Positions 43,652-52,956 are shown, counted from the stretch's first letter. The stretch is 64,000 nucleotides of DNA from Roseateles violae (GCF_030410485.1 NZ_JAUHHC010000003.1:682001-746000), one strand, 5' to 3'. A program made the numbers and translations. The notes: a model not told the origin generated them from the letters alone.

Positions 43652-44514
43652 CACAGCGTGATCTCTCCCTCAAAAACGGTTTGTGCCGGGCCGGTCATCA
43701 GCACCGGCGCGTCCAGGCCTTGCGACAGGCCGGCCCACTCGATCCTCAGATCGCCGCCGCGCGTATGCACCTCGACCGCCTCGTCCAATAGCCCCAAGCG
43801 GATGCCGGCGACGACGGCCGCACAGGCGCCGGTGCCGCAGGCCAGGGTCTCGCCAGCATCGCGCTCGAACACGCGCAGCTTCACTTCGCGGCGCGAGACG
43901 ATCTGCAAAAAGCCGGCATTGACCTTGCGCGGGAAGCGCCGGTGCGCCTCGATCAGCGGCCCCTGCTCGGCGACGGGGTGCGTATCGACCTCGGCGACGC
44001 GCTGCACCGCATGCGGATTGCCCATCGACAGCACGGCGAACTCGGCTTGGGCGAGGCCTTCCAGCGGCCACAGCTCGAAGCCGTTCTCGATGCGCGGGCT
44101 CAGGCCCGTGCCGTCGAAGGGCACGCGCGCCAGCTCGAACACCGGCGCGCCCATGTCCACGCGCACGCGACCGTCCTCGCGCAGCTGCAGCTCGAGCAAG
44201 GCATTGACGGTCTCGACCTTGATGCTGCGCTTGTCGCTCAGGCCCTTCTCCGCCACATAGCGGACGAAGCAGCGGGCGCCATTGCCGCAATGCTCGACCT
44301 CCTCGCCGCTGGCACCGTTGAAGATGCGGTAGCGGAAATCGACATCGGCGCGCTCGCTGCGCTCGATGACGAGGATCTGGTCGCAGCCGACGCCGAAGCG
44401 CCGATCGCCGAGCCGGCGCAGCTGGGCGGTCGTCAGCGCCAGCGGCGCCGCCGTCGCGTCGAGGACGACGAAGTCATTGCCGGCGCCCTGCATCTTGGTG
44501 AAGCGCAAATTCAT
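43651..44514 (-). CDS. dapF: Diaminopimelate epimerase
   Basis: A 287-residue enzyme converting LL- to meso-diaminopimelate for lysine and peptidoglycan. The two catalytic cysteines are in HCGNGARC (Cys76) and LACGTGAC (near 225), and [13 protein letters not shown] at the start is diagnostic. The length is normal. First gene of the dapF-DUF484-xerC group. The 80 bases separating it from the acyltransferase gene contain a perfect 10-base stem hairpin without a T tract. Confidence 0.98.
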   Translation of the reverse strand: MNLRFTKMQGAGNDFVVLDATAAPLALTTAQLRRLGDRRFGVGCDQILVIERSERADVDFRYRIFNGASGEEVEHCGNGARCFVRYVAEKGLSDKRSIKVETVNALLELQLREDGRVRVDMGAPVFELARVPFDGTGLSPRIENGFELWPLEGLAQAEFAVLSMGNPHAVQRVAEVDTHPVAEQGPLIEAHRRFPRKVNAGFLQIVSRREVKLRVFERDAGETLACGTGACAAVVAGIRLGLLDEAVEVHTRGGDLRIEWAGLSQGLDAPVLMTGPAQTVFEGEITL

Positions 44515-44594
44515 TCGGCCATTATCGCGGGCCGAGCGCCACCGGCGTCTCGCCGGTGGCCGGCCAAGGTATTCCTTGGACGAGGGGCTTCATC

Positions 44595-45479
44595 TCAGTA
44601 CAGCGAAGCCTCGCCCTCGGGCCGCGTCTTGAAGCGCTTGTGCACCCAGAAGTACTGGGCCGGTTGCTCGCGCACCTTGGCCTCCAGCCAGGCATTCAGC
44701 GTGCGCGCGTCGGCCACCAGATCGTCGCTCGGATAGCCGGGCAGCGGCTCGCAGAGTTCGATCTGATAGCCCTGCCCGCCCGGCAACATGGTCACGACGA
44801 CCGGCTGCACCGGGGTCTTCATCGTCGCGGCGATCTTGGCCGGCGCCAGCAGGGTGCAGGCCGGCACGCCGAAGAAGGGCACGAAGGCCGAGTCCTTGGG
44901 GCCGAAGTCCTGGTCCGGCGAGTTGACGAAGGAATAGCCCTCGCGGATGCGCCGCAGCACCGAACGCACGCCCTCATGGCGGTTGACCAGATGGGTGGTG
45001 CCGAAGCGCGAGCGCGCCGCGCGCAGGCGCGCGTCGAAGACCGGATTGCTCTGGCGCTGATAGATGCAGACGCCGGGCGCGCGCTGGTTCAGGCCCAGGG
45101 CCAGCGCCGCCCATTCGAGGCCGACGAAGTGTGGCAGCACCCAGGTCACCGGTCCGGCGCGCTCGGCCAGCTGGATGTCGCCCTTGATGTGCATGATGCG
45201 CTGCAGGCGCTCGGCCGGCGCGAACCACATCAGGCCGCGGTCGAGCAGGCTGCGCGCCAGCCAGCCGAAATGCTCGCGCGCCAGCGCCTCGCGCTCCTCG
45301 GCCGACTTCTCCGGGAAGCACAGCTCCAGATTGCGCAGCGCGATGCGCCGGCGCGAGCCGGCCAGGCGCCACAGCAGCGCGCCCAGGCCGCGGCCCAGCG
45401 CCGCCAGCACCGACAGCGGCAGGAAGTGCAGGAGCCAGAGGATGGCGATCAGGACATGGGCACCCAGGCGGCCGGCCAT
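44595..45479 (-). CDS. Lipid A lauroyl-type acyltransferase (LpxL/HtrB family)
   Basis: A 294-residue inner membrane acyltransferase. A transmembrane helix (about 8-30) is followed by the HX4E catalytic motif in LPHFVGLEWA and by YQRQSNPVFDARL and SPDQDFGPKDSAFVPFFGVPA, all typical of late lipid A acyltransferases. It adds a secondary acyl chain to Kdo-lipid A precursors. It directly abuts a second member of the family upstream (stop and start adjacent), so the pair may supply LpxL- and LpxM-type activities; which is which cannot be told by eye. Confidence 0.93.
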   Translation of the reverse strand: MAGRLGAHVLIAILWLLHFLPLSVLAALGRGLGALLWRLAGSRRRIALRNLELCFPEKSAEEREALAREHFGWLARSLLDRGLMWFAPAERLQRIMHIKGDIQLAERAGPVTWVLPHFVGLEWAALALGLNQRAPGVCIYQRQSNPVFDARLRAARSRFGTTHLVNRHEGVRSVLRRIREGYSFVNSPDQDFGPKDSAFVPFFGVPACTLLAPAKIAATMKTPVQPVVVTMLPGGQGYQIELCEPLPGYPSDDLVADARTLNAWLEAKVREQPAQYFWVHKRFKTRPEGEASLY

Positions 45480-46382
45480 TCAGCGCTCCTGCCCGGTGGC
45501 GGTCGCCGCGGCCGCCGGCTCGGGCGCGGCGGCGATGTCCAGGCCGCGCGGCCGCTTGTAGCGGTTGTAGCCCCACAGATATTGGCCCGGCGCCAGGCGG
45601 ATCATCTGCTCCATTGCCGCATTGATCGTCGCGGCCGCCTCCTCGGGCGACAGCTCGCGCGCGATCGCGGGCGCGGGCATGACATGCACCGCGTAGCCCT
45701 GCCCGCCGGGCAGGCGCTCGCCCCAGATCAGCAGCAGCGCCGCGCCGGTCTGCTGCACCAGGCGGGCGGCCAGGGTCATCGTGTAGGCCGGCCGGCCGAA
45801 GAACGGTGCCCAGACGCCCAGGCCCTCGGGCGGCACCTGGTCGGGCAACAGGCCTATCGTCTGGCCCTGGCGCAGTGCGCGGATCATCTGGCGCACGCCG
45901 GCCAGGGTCGCGGGCGCGGTCGCCAGGCCCGGGCGACCGCGCGAATCGTCGACGATGGGCCGCAGCCAGGCCTTGCGCGCCGGGCGGAACAAGACGGTGA
46001 TCGGCCGCTCGGCATCGCAGAAGCGCTCGGCAACGGCCTGGGCGCAGATCTCGAAGCAGCCCAGATGCGGGGTCAGCAGCACCAGGCCGCGCCGCTCGGC
46101 CAGCGCCGCCTCGATCAGCTCGGCGCCCTCCCAGCGCAAGCGCCGGCCGAGCCGCTCCTCGGCCGGGCGCAGCCACAGCCAGGGCGTCTCGGCAATCATC
46201 CGCCCGGCGGCGGCGATGGCCGGACGGGCGGCCGCCCAGGGCAGGCCGGCGACGGCCACATTGGCCTGGAAACGCTGGCGGTAGCTGGCCGAGGCCGCAT
46301 AGGTCAGCCAGCCGGCCAGGCCGCCCAGGGCGTGCAAAAGACGCAGGGGCCAGCGGGCGAGAAAGCGGAACAACAGCAACAT
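45480..46382 (-). CDS. LpxL/LpxM-like lysophospholipid acyltransferase family protein
   Basis: A 300-residue acyltransferase paralogue of its downstream neighbour. It has an N-terminal hydrophobic segment (about 10-30), the HX4E motif in LTPHLGCFE, ITVLFRPARKAWLRPIVDD, and LLPDQVPPEGLGVWAPFFGR in place of the usual DQ-x-x-G loop. The Ala-rich C-terminal tail is extra. The ATG at 46382 is the best start; the frame extends upstream into the metK leader but has no coding character there. It is divergent from metK. Confidence 0.93.
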   Translation of the reverse strand: MLLLFRFLARWPLRLLHALGGLAGWLTYAASASYRQRFQANVAVAGLPWAAARPAIAAAGRMIAETPWLWLRPAEERLGRRLRWEGAELIEAALAERRGLVLLTPHLGCFEICAQAVAERFCDAERPITVLFRPARKAWLRPIVDDSRGRPGLATAPATLAGVRQMIRALRQGQTIGLLPDQVPPEGLGVWAPFFGRPAYTMTLAARLVQQTGAALLLIWGERLPGGQGYAVHVMPAPAIARELSPEEAAATINAAMEQMIRLAPGQYLWGYNRYKRPRGLDIAAAPEPAAAATATGQER

Positions 46383-46387
46383 ATTTC

Positions 46388-46393
46388 TATAAT
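46388..46393 (+). promoter_or_regulatory. Consensus -10 element (TATAAT), likely metK promoter
   Basis: TATAAT is a perfect sigma-70 -10 hexamer in GC-rich DNA, pointing toward metK. No good -35 hexamer sits 16-18 bases upstream. Transcription would begin near 46400, giving a leader of about 158 bases. Confidence 0.45.
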
Positions 46394-46399
46394 GAGGGC

Positions 46400-46557
46400 G
46401 TCGCCGAGTTACTGAACAACTTGCGGGGCGATGCGGGTTTCTCGAATTCTGGGGCCCCGCCGGGCAGCAAGGCTGCTCAATAAGTGCCGCTAAAGCGTTC
46501 GCCGCGTCATTCCCGACATCCGGCAACGCCGATGGACTGTCAACACGGAGTGTAAAA
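46400..46557 (+). promoter_or_regulatory. Long metK 5' leader with predicted hairpins
   Basis: Two stems are visible. GCGGGGC (46423-46429) pairs with GCCCCGC (46454-46460), and directly after it a 7-base hairpin (46462-46468 with 46472-46478) has an AAG loop. The sequence downstream (CAATAAGTGCCGCTAAAG) is loosely reminiscent of the SAM-II core but lacks its 5' conserved segment. metK is often feedback-regulated by SAM-sensing RNA, so this leader is a candidate, unproven. Confidence 0.3.
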
Positions 46558-47739
46558 GTGGCGAACGATTTTCTCTTTACTTCTGAATCGGTCTCCGAAG
46601 GTCATCCGGACAAGGTGGCCGACCAGATCTCGGACGCGATTCTCGACGCAATCTTCACCCAGGACCCGCGCTCGCGCGTCGCGGCCGAGACGCTGACCAA
46701 TACCGGCCTCGTGGTGCTGGCCGGCGAGATCACCACCAACGCCCACGTCGACTACATCCAGGTCGCGCGCGACACGATCAAGCGCATCGGCTACGACAAC
46801 ACCGAATACGGCATCGACTACAAGGGCTGCGCGGTGCTGGTCGCCTACGACAAGCAGAGCAATGACATCGCCCAGGGCGTGGACCAGGCCAGCGACGACC
46901 ATCTGAACACCGGCGCGGGCGACCAGGGTTTGATGTTCGGCTATGCCTGCGACGAGACGCCCGAGCTGATGCCGGCCCCGATCTATTACGCCCACCGTCT
47001 GGTCGAACGCCAGGCGCAGCTGCGCAAGGACGGTCGCCTGCCCTTCCTGCGTCCCGACGCCAAGAGCCAGGTGACGATGCGCTATGTTGACGGCAAGCCG
47101 CACTCGATCGACACCGTCGTGCTCTCGACCCAGCACCACCCGGACCAGAGCGAGACGCCGACGAAGATGAAGGCCAGCTTCATCGAGGCCGTCATCGAGG
47201 AGATCATCAAGCCGGTCCTGCCGAAGGAATGGCTGAAGGAAACGAAGTACCTGATCAACCCGACCGGCCGCTTCGTCATCGGCGGCCCGCAGGGCGACTG
47301 CGGCCTGACCGGCCGCAAGATCATCGTCGACACCTATGGCGGCGCCTGCCCGCATGGCGGCGGCGCCTTCTCGGGCAAGGACCCGACCAAGGTCGACCGC
47401 TCGGCCGCCTATGCGGCCCGCTATGTGGCCAAGAACATCGTCGCCGCCGGCCTGGCGCGGCAATGCCAGATCCAGGTCGCCTACGCGATCGGCGTGGCGC
47501 GCCCGATGAACGTGACCGTCTACACCGAAGGCACCGGCGTGATCTCCGACGATCGCCTGTCGGCCCTGGTGCAGGAACATTTCGATCTGCGGCCCAAGGG
47601 CATCATCCAGATGCTGGATCTCTTGCGCCCGATCTACACCAAGACCGCCGCCTACGGCCACTTCGGCCGCGAAGAGCCGGAGTTCACGTGGGAGAGGACG
47701 GACAAGGCCGCGGCGCTGCGTGCAGCGGCCGGCCTGTAA
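46558..47739 (+). CDS. metK: S-adenosylmethionine synthetase
   Basis: A 393-residue enzyme making SAM from methionine and ATP. Signatures are intact: [20 protein letters not shown] at the start, [12 protein letters not shown], and [20 protein letters not shown] with the catalytic and K+-binding residues. The start is GTG, and the family-typical [10 protein letters not shown] follows directly. A long leader upstream and a strong terminator downstream suggest a single-gene transcript. It supplies SAM for the cycle completed by ahcY and metF at 54.8-57.8 kb. Confidence 0.98.
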   Translation: MANDFLFTSESVSEGHPDKVADQISDAILDAIFTQDPRSRVAAETLTNTGLVVLAGEITTNAHVDYIQVARDTIKRIGYDNTEYGIDYKGCAVLVAYDKQSNDIAQGVDQASDDHLNTGAGDQGLMFGYACDETPELMPAPIYYAHRLVERQAQLRKDGRLPFLRPDAKSQVTMRYVDGKPHSIDTVVLSTQHHPDQSETPTKMKASFIEAVIEEIIKPVLPKEWLKETKYLINPTGRFVIGGPQGDCGLTGRKIIVDTYGGACPHGGGAFSGKDPTKVDRSAAYAARYVAKNIVAAGLARQCQIQVAYAIGVARPMNVTVYTEGTGVISDDRLSALVQEHFDLRPKGIIQMLDLLRPIYTKTAAYGHFGREEPEFTWERTDKAAALRAAAGL

Positions 47740-47846
47740 AGGCCGGCATCCGCGAAACGGATCGGCCGCCTTGCGGCGCAGGCCAACTTCGCGCAGCGAA
47801 GTTAGGGCCCGTCAGGGCCGGCCGAAGCCACAAGGCTGAGCCCAAC

Positions 47847-47878
47847 AAAAGCACCGGCTATGCCGGTGCTTTTCTTTT
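47847..47878. terminator. Bidirectional rho-independent terminator
   Basis: AAAAGCACCGGC and GCCGGTGCTTTT form a perfect 12-base stem with a TAT loop, followed by CTTTTG. The A run before and T run after let it work on both strands: for metK on the plus strand and for the convergent small exported protein gene, whose stop is two bases away. Another hairpin, AACTTCGC-GCA-GCGAAGTT at 47785-47803, lies between it and metK. Confidence 0.92.
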
Positions 47879-47879
47879 G

Positions 47880-48326
47880 TCAATGCTCGATCAGCGCCGA
47901 CTCGATCGCGCCGATCGCCTCGCCCAGCTTGGTGCGGGCCAGTGCCTTGCACTGCTCGTTGCTGGCGTTCGGGATGGCGCCGAAGGTCGAAGCCGTCTTG
48001 GCCGGCTTGAACAGCAGCTCCTTGCGGGCGCGGGGCAGGATCATCGCGCGCGCGGTCACGACGCAGGTCTTTTCGGCGGTGAAACCGCCCATCACCTGGC
48101 TGACGAAGCCCCATTTCTTGGCCGGGTACAGCTTGCGGACCTTGTCCGACGCGTATTCCTTCCAGACCGAGCCGGCGACGGCGCCGTCCATCAGGAACTC
48201 GGTCGAATGATCGAGCACGATATAGGGCGTGCCCGCGGGCGCGGAGGCGGGCGCGGGCGCGGCCAGCGTCAACGCGGAACTCGACAGCAGCAGGGCGGCG
48301 AGCAAGGGTCCTCTGATTTTTCTCAT
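47880..48326 (-). CDS. Hypothetical periplasmic protein
   Basis: A 148-residue exported protein. A signal peptide of about 22 residues (LTLA-A) is followed by a short Ala/Pro linker and a soluble domain with two Cys about 45 residues apart (KTCVVTA and NEQCKAL) that could pair. I recognise no family. The ATG at 48326 gives the best signal peptide. It shares a terminator with convergent metK. Upstream lie 207 bases containing a REP-like element and no gene. Confidence 0.68.
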   Translation of the reverse strand: MRKIRGPLLAALLLSSSALTLAAPAPASAPAGTPYIVLDHSTEFLMDGAVAGSVWKEYASDKVRKLYPAKKWGFVSQVMGGFTAEKTCVVTARAMILPRARKELLFKPAKTASTFGAIPNASNEQCKALARTKLGEAIGAIESALIEH

Positions 48327-48429
48327 GACTGTCCTTGAATGAAGGAAAAGAGCGAGTAGCAAGCGGGCTCGCTAGCGAACGAAGCAATCAATCAGCGGCG
48401 GGCCCCGAAGACTGACCCGGCGGCGCCAG

Positions 48430-48468
48430 TGTAGGAGCGGCCGGCGGCCCGCACGCAGCGCCGGCCGC
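48430..48468 (+). repeat. REP-like palindrome with GTAGGAGC head, copy 2
   Basis: TGTAGGAGC leads into GCGGCCGGCG (48437-48446), which pairs perfectly with CGCCGGCCGC (48459-48468) across a 12-base loop. The head matches the element at 34-58 read on the minus strand. It sits in the 207-base gap between two minus-strand exported-protein genes. Confidence 0.4.
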
Positions 48469-48533
48469 CGCCGCAGCAAAAACTGTCTTTCATCGGCAAC
48501 AGCCGGCGCCGTGCCCTCGCTCCCGCCGACCGC

Positions 48534-49244
48534 TCAGGTCGGCGTCCGCTGCCATCGGACACGCCGGCCCAGGATGGCCAGACCCAGGGCCAGCAGAACC
48601 CAGGTCTGCGGCTCGGGCACCGCCGAAGGGATGGGCAGATCGGCCAGCGCGCCGATCGAACCGCCGGACAGCAAGAGGCCGGTCAAGGCCTGCGGGTCGC
48701 CGCTGAAGCCGCCCTTGGCCTTGCTCAGATCCCAATAGGCGCTAATCAGCTTGCGGTTACCCTTGTCGTCCTGCTGCCAGTAGTTCATCGTGATCTTCTG
48801 CGCCAGCAGCGAGGCCGAAGCGACCGGCGTTTCGCTGGAGCCGCTGACCTGCAGCGAGCTGAGATTGGCCTCATCGAAGATCATCTGGAAGAAGGGCCTG
48901 GACATGTCCTCACCGGGGTGCACGACATCGAGGGTCGCCTTCGGATAGACCTTCCCGCTGGCCACGCCGAAGAAGATCGGCACAGTCGACGAGTCGACAA
49001 ACTGCATCCAGCTCAGGTCGCTGAAGCTGGCCTTGCCGGCCCCCGAGCCCGCGCCCCCTATCACCCCGCCGTAGCTATTGCTGACCCCCCAGGAGAAGCT
49101 GAGGGCGTCGATCCATCGGAGGTGCGCCTTGTCGGTGCTTTCTCCGTTGATGCCTTCGATCTTCAGGAAAAGATCGTTGGCCGCGGCGGCTGGACCTGCC
49201 AGCAACGCCAGCCCCAGTGCCAGGGGCAGAAGGAATCGCTTCAT
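48534..49244 (-). CDS. Exported Hcp-fold protein with PEP-CTERM anchor
   Basis: A 236-residue protein. A signal peptide (about 1-21, AAA-N) is followed by a domain resembling Hcp, the tube protein of type VI secretion (about 22-185; NDLFLKIEGINGESTDKAH, WGVSNS, ITMNYWQQDDKGNRK). A PEP-CTERM tail follows at 209-236 (VPEPQT, a hydrophobic helix, RRVRWQR). A genuine T6SS Hcp has no Sec signal. This one is therefore predicted to be exported by Sec and processed by exosortase, and no T6SS gene is nearby. The role may be structural in the outer surface or matrix. The ATG at 49244 has a GGAG nearby. Confidence 0.88.
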   Translation of the reverse strand: MKRFLLPLALGLALLAGPAAAANDLFLKIEGINGESTDKAHLRWIDALSFSWGVSNSYGGVIGGAGSGAGKASFSDLSWMQFVDSSTVPIFFGVASGKVYPKATLDVVHPGEDMSRPFFQMIFDEANLSSLQVSGSSETPVASASLLAQKITMNYWQQDDKGNRKLISAYWDLSKAKGGFSGDPQALTGLLLSGGSIGALADLPIPSAVPEPQTWVLLALGLAILGRRVRWQRTPT

Positions 49245-49387
49245 GCTGATCTCCTACGATAAGGGTTGTTGCTTTCACGGATGGAGGGTCGGCCCGCTGG
49301 GGCGCGACCCCGTTGGACCATAGGCCTGTGCCGAGCCGCCAGCCATCCCGAACAACACAAGACCCGACCCGCCCGGAGCTGCCGACC

Positions 49388-50518
49388 GTGAGCACGACCG
49401 CGAAGACAAGCAGGACAAGAAAGCCCAGCCCGCCGACCTTGGATGAGCTGCGCCGCTACGCGATCGCCCGCTCGCTGTTCAAGCCGACCACGCTGCCGCG
49501 CGCGATCGCGCGGCTGGGCTTCGTGCAGGCCGATCCGATGCGGGCGCCGGCGCGCGCGCAAGACCTGATCCTGCGGCACCGCGTCAGCGGCTACCGCGCC
49601 GGCGATCTCGAGCAGCGCTATGCGCGGCTGAAGATCGAGGAGGACTGCCTCGTCAACTACGGCTTCGTCGAGCGCCGCACGCTGGCGCTGCTGCATCCGC
49701 GCGAGGCGCGCCGCAGCTGGGACGCGAAGACGCGCGAGCAGGCCGAGCAGCTGCTCGCCGCCGTGCGCCAGCGCGGCCCGACCCATCCCAAGCATCTGCT
49801 AGAGGAATTCGCCCACCATGGCCGCCAGGCCGGCTACTGGGGCGGCGAGCTCAACGTCAGCACGCAGCTGCTCGACGGCCTGCATTACCGCGGCCAGCTG
49901 CGGGTCAAGCGGCGCGACAACGGCACCCGCGTCTACGAGGCGATCGCCCACCCCGAGCAGGACCAGAGCCCCGCGGCCCGCACGCAGCGCGCCGAGGCGC
50001 TGCTGGACATGGTGCTCGCGCTCTATGCGCCGCTGACGGCCGCCAGCTTCGGCTACCTGACCTCGCTGCTCGGCTATGGCGCGCCGCATCTGCGCGCGGA
50101 GACGCGTGCGGCCTTCAAGCGCGCCAAGCAGCGCTATGCCCATGCCCAGATCGAAGGCCAGACTTGGTACTGGCCGGCCGACGAGAACCCGCGCTCCAGG
50201 CGCCATGCGGCCGATGCGCAGCTGCGCCTGCTGGCGCCCTTCGACCCAGTGGTCTGGGATCGCCGGCGCTTCGAGCTGTTCTGGGGCTGGGCCTACCGCT
50301 TCGAGGCCTACACGCCGGCGGCCAAACGCCAGATGGGCCATTACGCGCTGCCGCTGCTGTGGGGCGAGGAGATGCCGGGCTGGGCCAATCTGCGCGTCGA
50401 CAAGGGCCGGCTGCGGCATGAGCTCGGCTTCACCGGCGCGCGGCCGCGCAGCGCCGCCTTCCGGCTGGCGCTGGAGGAGGAGCTGGCGCGCATCGAGCAA
50501 TTCCTCGGCCTGGCATGA
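49388..50518 (+). CDS. YcaQ/AlkZ-type winged-helix DNA glycosylase
   Basis: A 376-residue HTH_42 (PF06224) protein. This family includes E. coli YcaQ (AlkX), which unhooks alkylated bases and interstrand crosslinks, and Streptomyces AlkZ. The catalytic QxD motif of the YcaQ branch appears as Gln47-Ala-Asp49 in GFVQADPMRAPARAQ, and the C-terminal LLAPFDPVVWDRRRFELFWG is a strong family marker. The start is uncertain: GTG 49388 has GGAG upstream and removes a 25-residue extension from an ATG at 49313. It stands alone between a PEP-CTERM gene and cti. Confidence 0.88.
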   Translation: MSTTAKTSRTRKPSPPTLDELRRYAIARSLFKPTTLPRAIARLGFVQADPMRAPARAQDLILRHRVSGYRAGDLEQRYARLKIEEDCLVNYGFVERRTLALLHPREARRSWDAKTREQAEQLLAAVRQRGPTHPKHLLEEFAHHGRQAGYWGGELNVSTQLLDGLHYRGQLRVKRRDNGTRVYEAIAHPEQDQSPAARTQRAEALLDMVLALYAPLTAASFGYLTSLLGYGAPHLRAETRAAFKRAKQRYAHAQIEGQTWYWPADENPRSRRHAADAQLRLLAPFDPVVWDRRRFELFWGWAYRFEAYTPAAKRQMGHYALPLLWGEEMPGWANLRVDKGRLRHELGFTGARPRSAAFRLALEEELARIEQFLGLA

Positions 50519-50580
50519 GCTGACCCTGGGCGCCGGCATTTCGAGGCCACAATGGCCGCATCGCGACTCGCCCCGTCGAT

Positions 50581-52953
50581 ATGCGCCGCATCGCCGTTTC
50601 CCTGAGTGCCGCCGCCCTGCTGGCGGCCTGTGCCACCGTGGTGACCTCGAAGCTGGACGCCGAGTTCGGCCCGGCCGACCCGGCCCGCTTCGACAAGCCG
50701 GCGGCGCCGCCGCCCGGTGAGTCCTATGCGCAGCACATCCAGCCGATCCTGAACCAGCGCTGCGTCGTCTGCCATGCCTGCTACGACGCGCCCTGCCAGC
50801 TGAAGGCGACGAGCTGGGACGGCCTGGCGCGCGGCGCCAGCAAGCACCGCGTCTACGACGCCGCAAGGCTGCTGGCCGACGCGCCGAGCCGTCTCTATGT
50901 GGACGCGCAGCTGCCGTCCGAATGGCGCAGCCGCGAATTCTTCGCGGTGCTGAACGAGCGCACGCCAGCGCCCGAGGCGAACCGCTCGCTGAGCCTGCTG
51001 CACCGGATGCTGAGCCTGAAGCAGCAACACCCCTGGCCGGCCGGCGATGCGAAGGCCCAGGCCACGCTGAACCTGGACCCCGATGCCGCGGCCAGCTGCC
51101 CGGCCGACATCGCCGAGATGGACCGCTACGCGCAGAACAAGCCACTGGGCGGCATGCCCTATGGCCTGCCGGGGCTCGCCCCCGACGAGCATGCGCGGCT
51201 GACGCGCTGGATCGAGCAGGGTGCGCCCTACGAGGGCCCCGCGCCGCTGCCGGCCGCGCTGCAGCAGCAGGTGGCGCTGTGGGAGCGCTTCCTGAACGGC
51301 GACTCGGCCAAGGAGCGGCTGTTCGCCCGCTATGCCTACGAGCATCTGTTCCTCGCGCATCTGTACTTCGGCGCCGAGGCGGACGGCCGGCGGCAGTTCT
51401 TCCGCCTGGTCCGTTCGAGCACGCCGCCGGGCCAGCCGACGCGCCTCGTCGCCAGCGCGCGGCCGGTGGACGACCCGGGCGTCGCGCGCGTCTACTACCG
51501 GATCGAGCCCGAGCGCGAGGCCATCGTCGCCAAGACCCATATGCCCTACCGGCTCGACGCCGCGCGGATGGCGCGCTGGCGCGCGCTGTTCCTGGCGCCG
51601 GACTACAGGGTCGACCAGCTGCCCGGCTACGACGCCGGCACCGCCGCCAACCCCTTCGCGACCTTTGCCGCGCTGCCGGTCGGCGCGCGCTACCGCTTCA
51701 TGCTCGACGAGGCGGAGTTCACGGTAATGGGCTTCATCAAGGGCCCGGTCTGCCGCGGCCAGGCGGCGCTGAACGTGATCGAGGACCAGTTCTGGGTGAC
51801 CTTCCTGGCGCCATCGCCGGCCTACGACGAGGCGATCGCCAAGCTGCTGCAGAACGCGACCGAGGTCGCCGCCCTGCCGACCGGCAGCAGCAATACCGGC
51901 GCGCTGCTGAAGTGGCTGCAGTATGGCCAGAAGGAAAGCAGCTACCGCCAGACCCGTAGCGCCCATATCAATGCCGCGCTGAACGGGCGCGAGCGACTGG
52001 ACCTGAACCTGATCTGGGACGGCACGGGCGATGGCAGCGTCCGCAACGACAACGCCGGCCTGACCGTGTTCCGCCATTTCGACAGCGCCAGCGTCGTCAA
52101 GGGCTTCGTCGGCCCGGCACCGAAGACGGCCTGGGTGATCGACTATCCGCTGCTCGAGCGCATCCACTACCTGCTCGTTGCCAACTACGACGTCTACGGC
52201 AATGTCGGTCATCAGCTGAACTCGCGGCTGTACATGGACTATCTGCGCATGGAGGGCGAGTTCAACTTCATCGCGCTGCTGCCCAAGGCCGGGCGCATCG
52301 CGACGCGCGATCACTGGTATCGCGGTGTCGACCAAAACGTGCGCGAGCAGGTCTACGGCGGGCCCGATACGACGCTGACGGTTGACAGCGCCGTGCCTTA
52401 CCGCAGCAGCGACCCGCGCGCCGAGCTGCTGGAGCTGCTGCGCGCGCGGCTGGGCCCGGCGCTGGCCCAGGGCACGGACTGGCGCCGCCATGCGCCGGCG
52501 CCGCTGCAGGCGGCGCTGCAGCCGCTGGCCGCGCTGCAGGGCGAGGCCCTGCAATGGCTGCCCGAGGCGGCCGTGCTGGTCGTCGAGCTGCCCGATGGCG
52601 AGCGGCGGAACTTCAGCCTCTTGCGCAACACCGCGCATGCCAGCGTTGCGCATCTGCTCGGCGAGGAAAAGCGCCTGCTGCCGCAGGAGGACACCTTGAC
52701 GCTGACCGCCGGCATCGTCGGCAGCTATCCGAACGCGTTCTACCGCGCCCGCGCCGCCGAACTGCCGGCCCTGGTCGCCGCGATCGCGGCCTTGCGCTCC
52801 GAGGCCGACTACACGAGCTTCGCCCGCCGCTGGGCGGTTCGGCGCGACGACGCGCAGTTCTGGGCCTTCAGCGACGCCCTGCTGCAGCGCTACGGGAAGG
52901 AGCAGCCGCTGGAGGCCGGCTTGCTCGACTACAACCGCCTGGAGAACCGCTAG
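50581..52953 (+). CDS. cti: Fatty acid cis/trans isomerase
   Basis: A 790-residue periplasmic haemoprotein that converts cis to trans unsaturated acyl chains in phospholipids, stiffening the membrane under solvent or heat stress. The N-terminus is a signal or lipobox sequence (LLAAC, Cys17). A cytochrome c-type CVVCH (61-65) sits in HIQPILNQRCVVCHACYD, as in Pseudomonas Cti. The length is as expected. The first ATG is used; 62 bases separate it from the glycosylase gene. It converges on the DUF4397 gene, with the two stops 3 bases apart. Confidence 0.95.
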   Translation: MRRIAVSLSAAALLAACATVVTSKLDAEFGPADPARFDKPAAPPPGESYAQHIQPILNQRCVVCHACYDAPCQLKATSWDGLARGASKHRVYDAARLLADAPSRLYVDAQLPSEWRSREFFAVLNERTPAPEANRSLSLLHRMLSLKQQHPWPAGDAKAQATLNLDPDAAASCPADIAEMDRYAQNKPLGGMPYGLPGLAPDEHARLTRWIEQGAPYEGPAPLPAALQQQVALWERFLNGDSAKERLFARYAYEHLFLAHLYFGAEADGRRQFFRLVRSSTPPGQPTRLVASARPVDDPGVARVYYRIEPEREAIVAKTHMPYRLDAARMARWRALFLAPDYRVDQLPGYDAGTAANPFATFAALPVGARYRFMLDEAEFTVMGFIKGPVCRGQAALNVIEDQFWVTFLAPSPAYDEAIAKLLQNATEVAALPTGSSNTGALLKWLQYGQKESSYRQTRSAHINAALNGRERLDLNLIWDGTGDGSVRNDNAGLTVFRHFDSASVVKGFVGPAPKTAWVIDYPLLERIHYLLVANYDVYGNVGHQLNSRLYMDYLRMEGEFNFIALLPKAGRIATRDHWYRGVDQNVREQVYGGPDTTLTVDSAVPYRSSDPRAELLELLRARLGPALAQGTDWRRHAPAPLQAALQPLAALQGEALQWLPEAAVLVVELPDGERRNFSLLRNTAHASVAHLLGEEKRLLPQEDTLTLTAGIVGSYPNAFYRARAAELPALVAAIAALRSEADYTSFARRWAVRRDDAQFWAFSDALLQRYGKEQPLEAGLLDYNRLENR

Positions 52954-52956
52954 GAC

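Noticed and set aside
44538-44560. Perfect 10-base stem hairpin between dapF and the acyltransferase gene as a terminator
   Set aside because: No T tract follows on either strand; it may be a stable RNA hairpin but not a standard rho-independent terminator.
46472-46500. SAM-II riboswitch match in the metK leader
   Set aside because: Only the 3' GCTAAA-like part resembles the consensus; the conserved 5' segment is absent, so I do not name it SAM-II.
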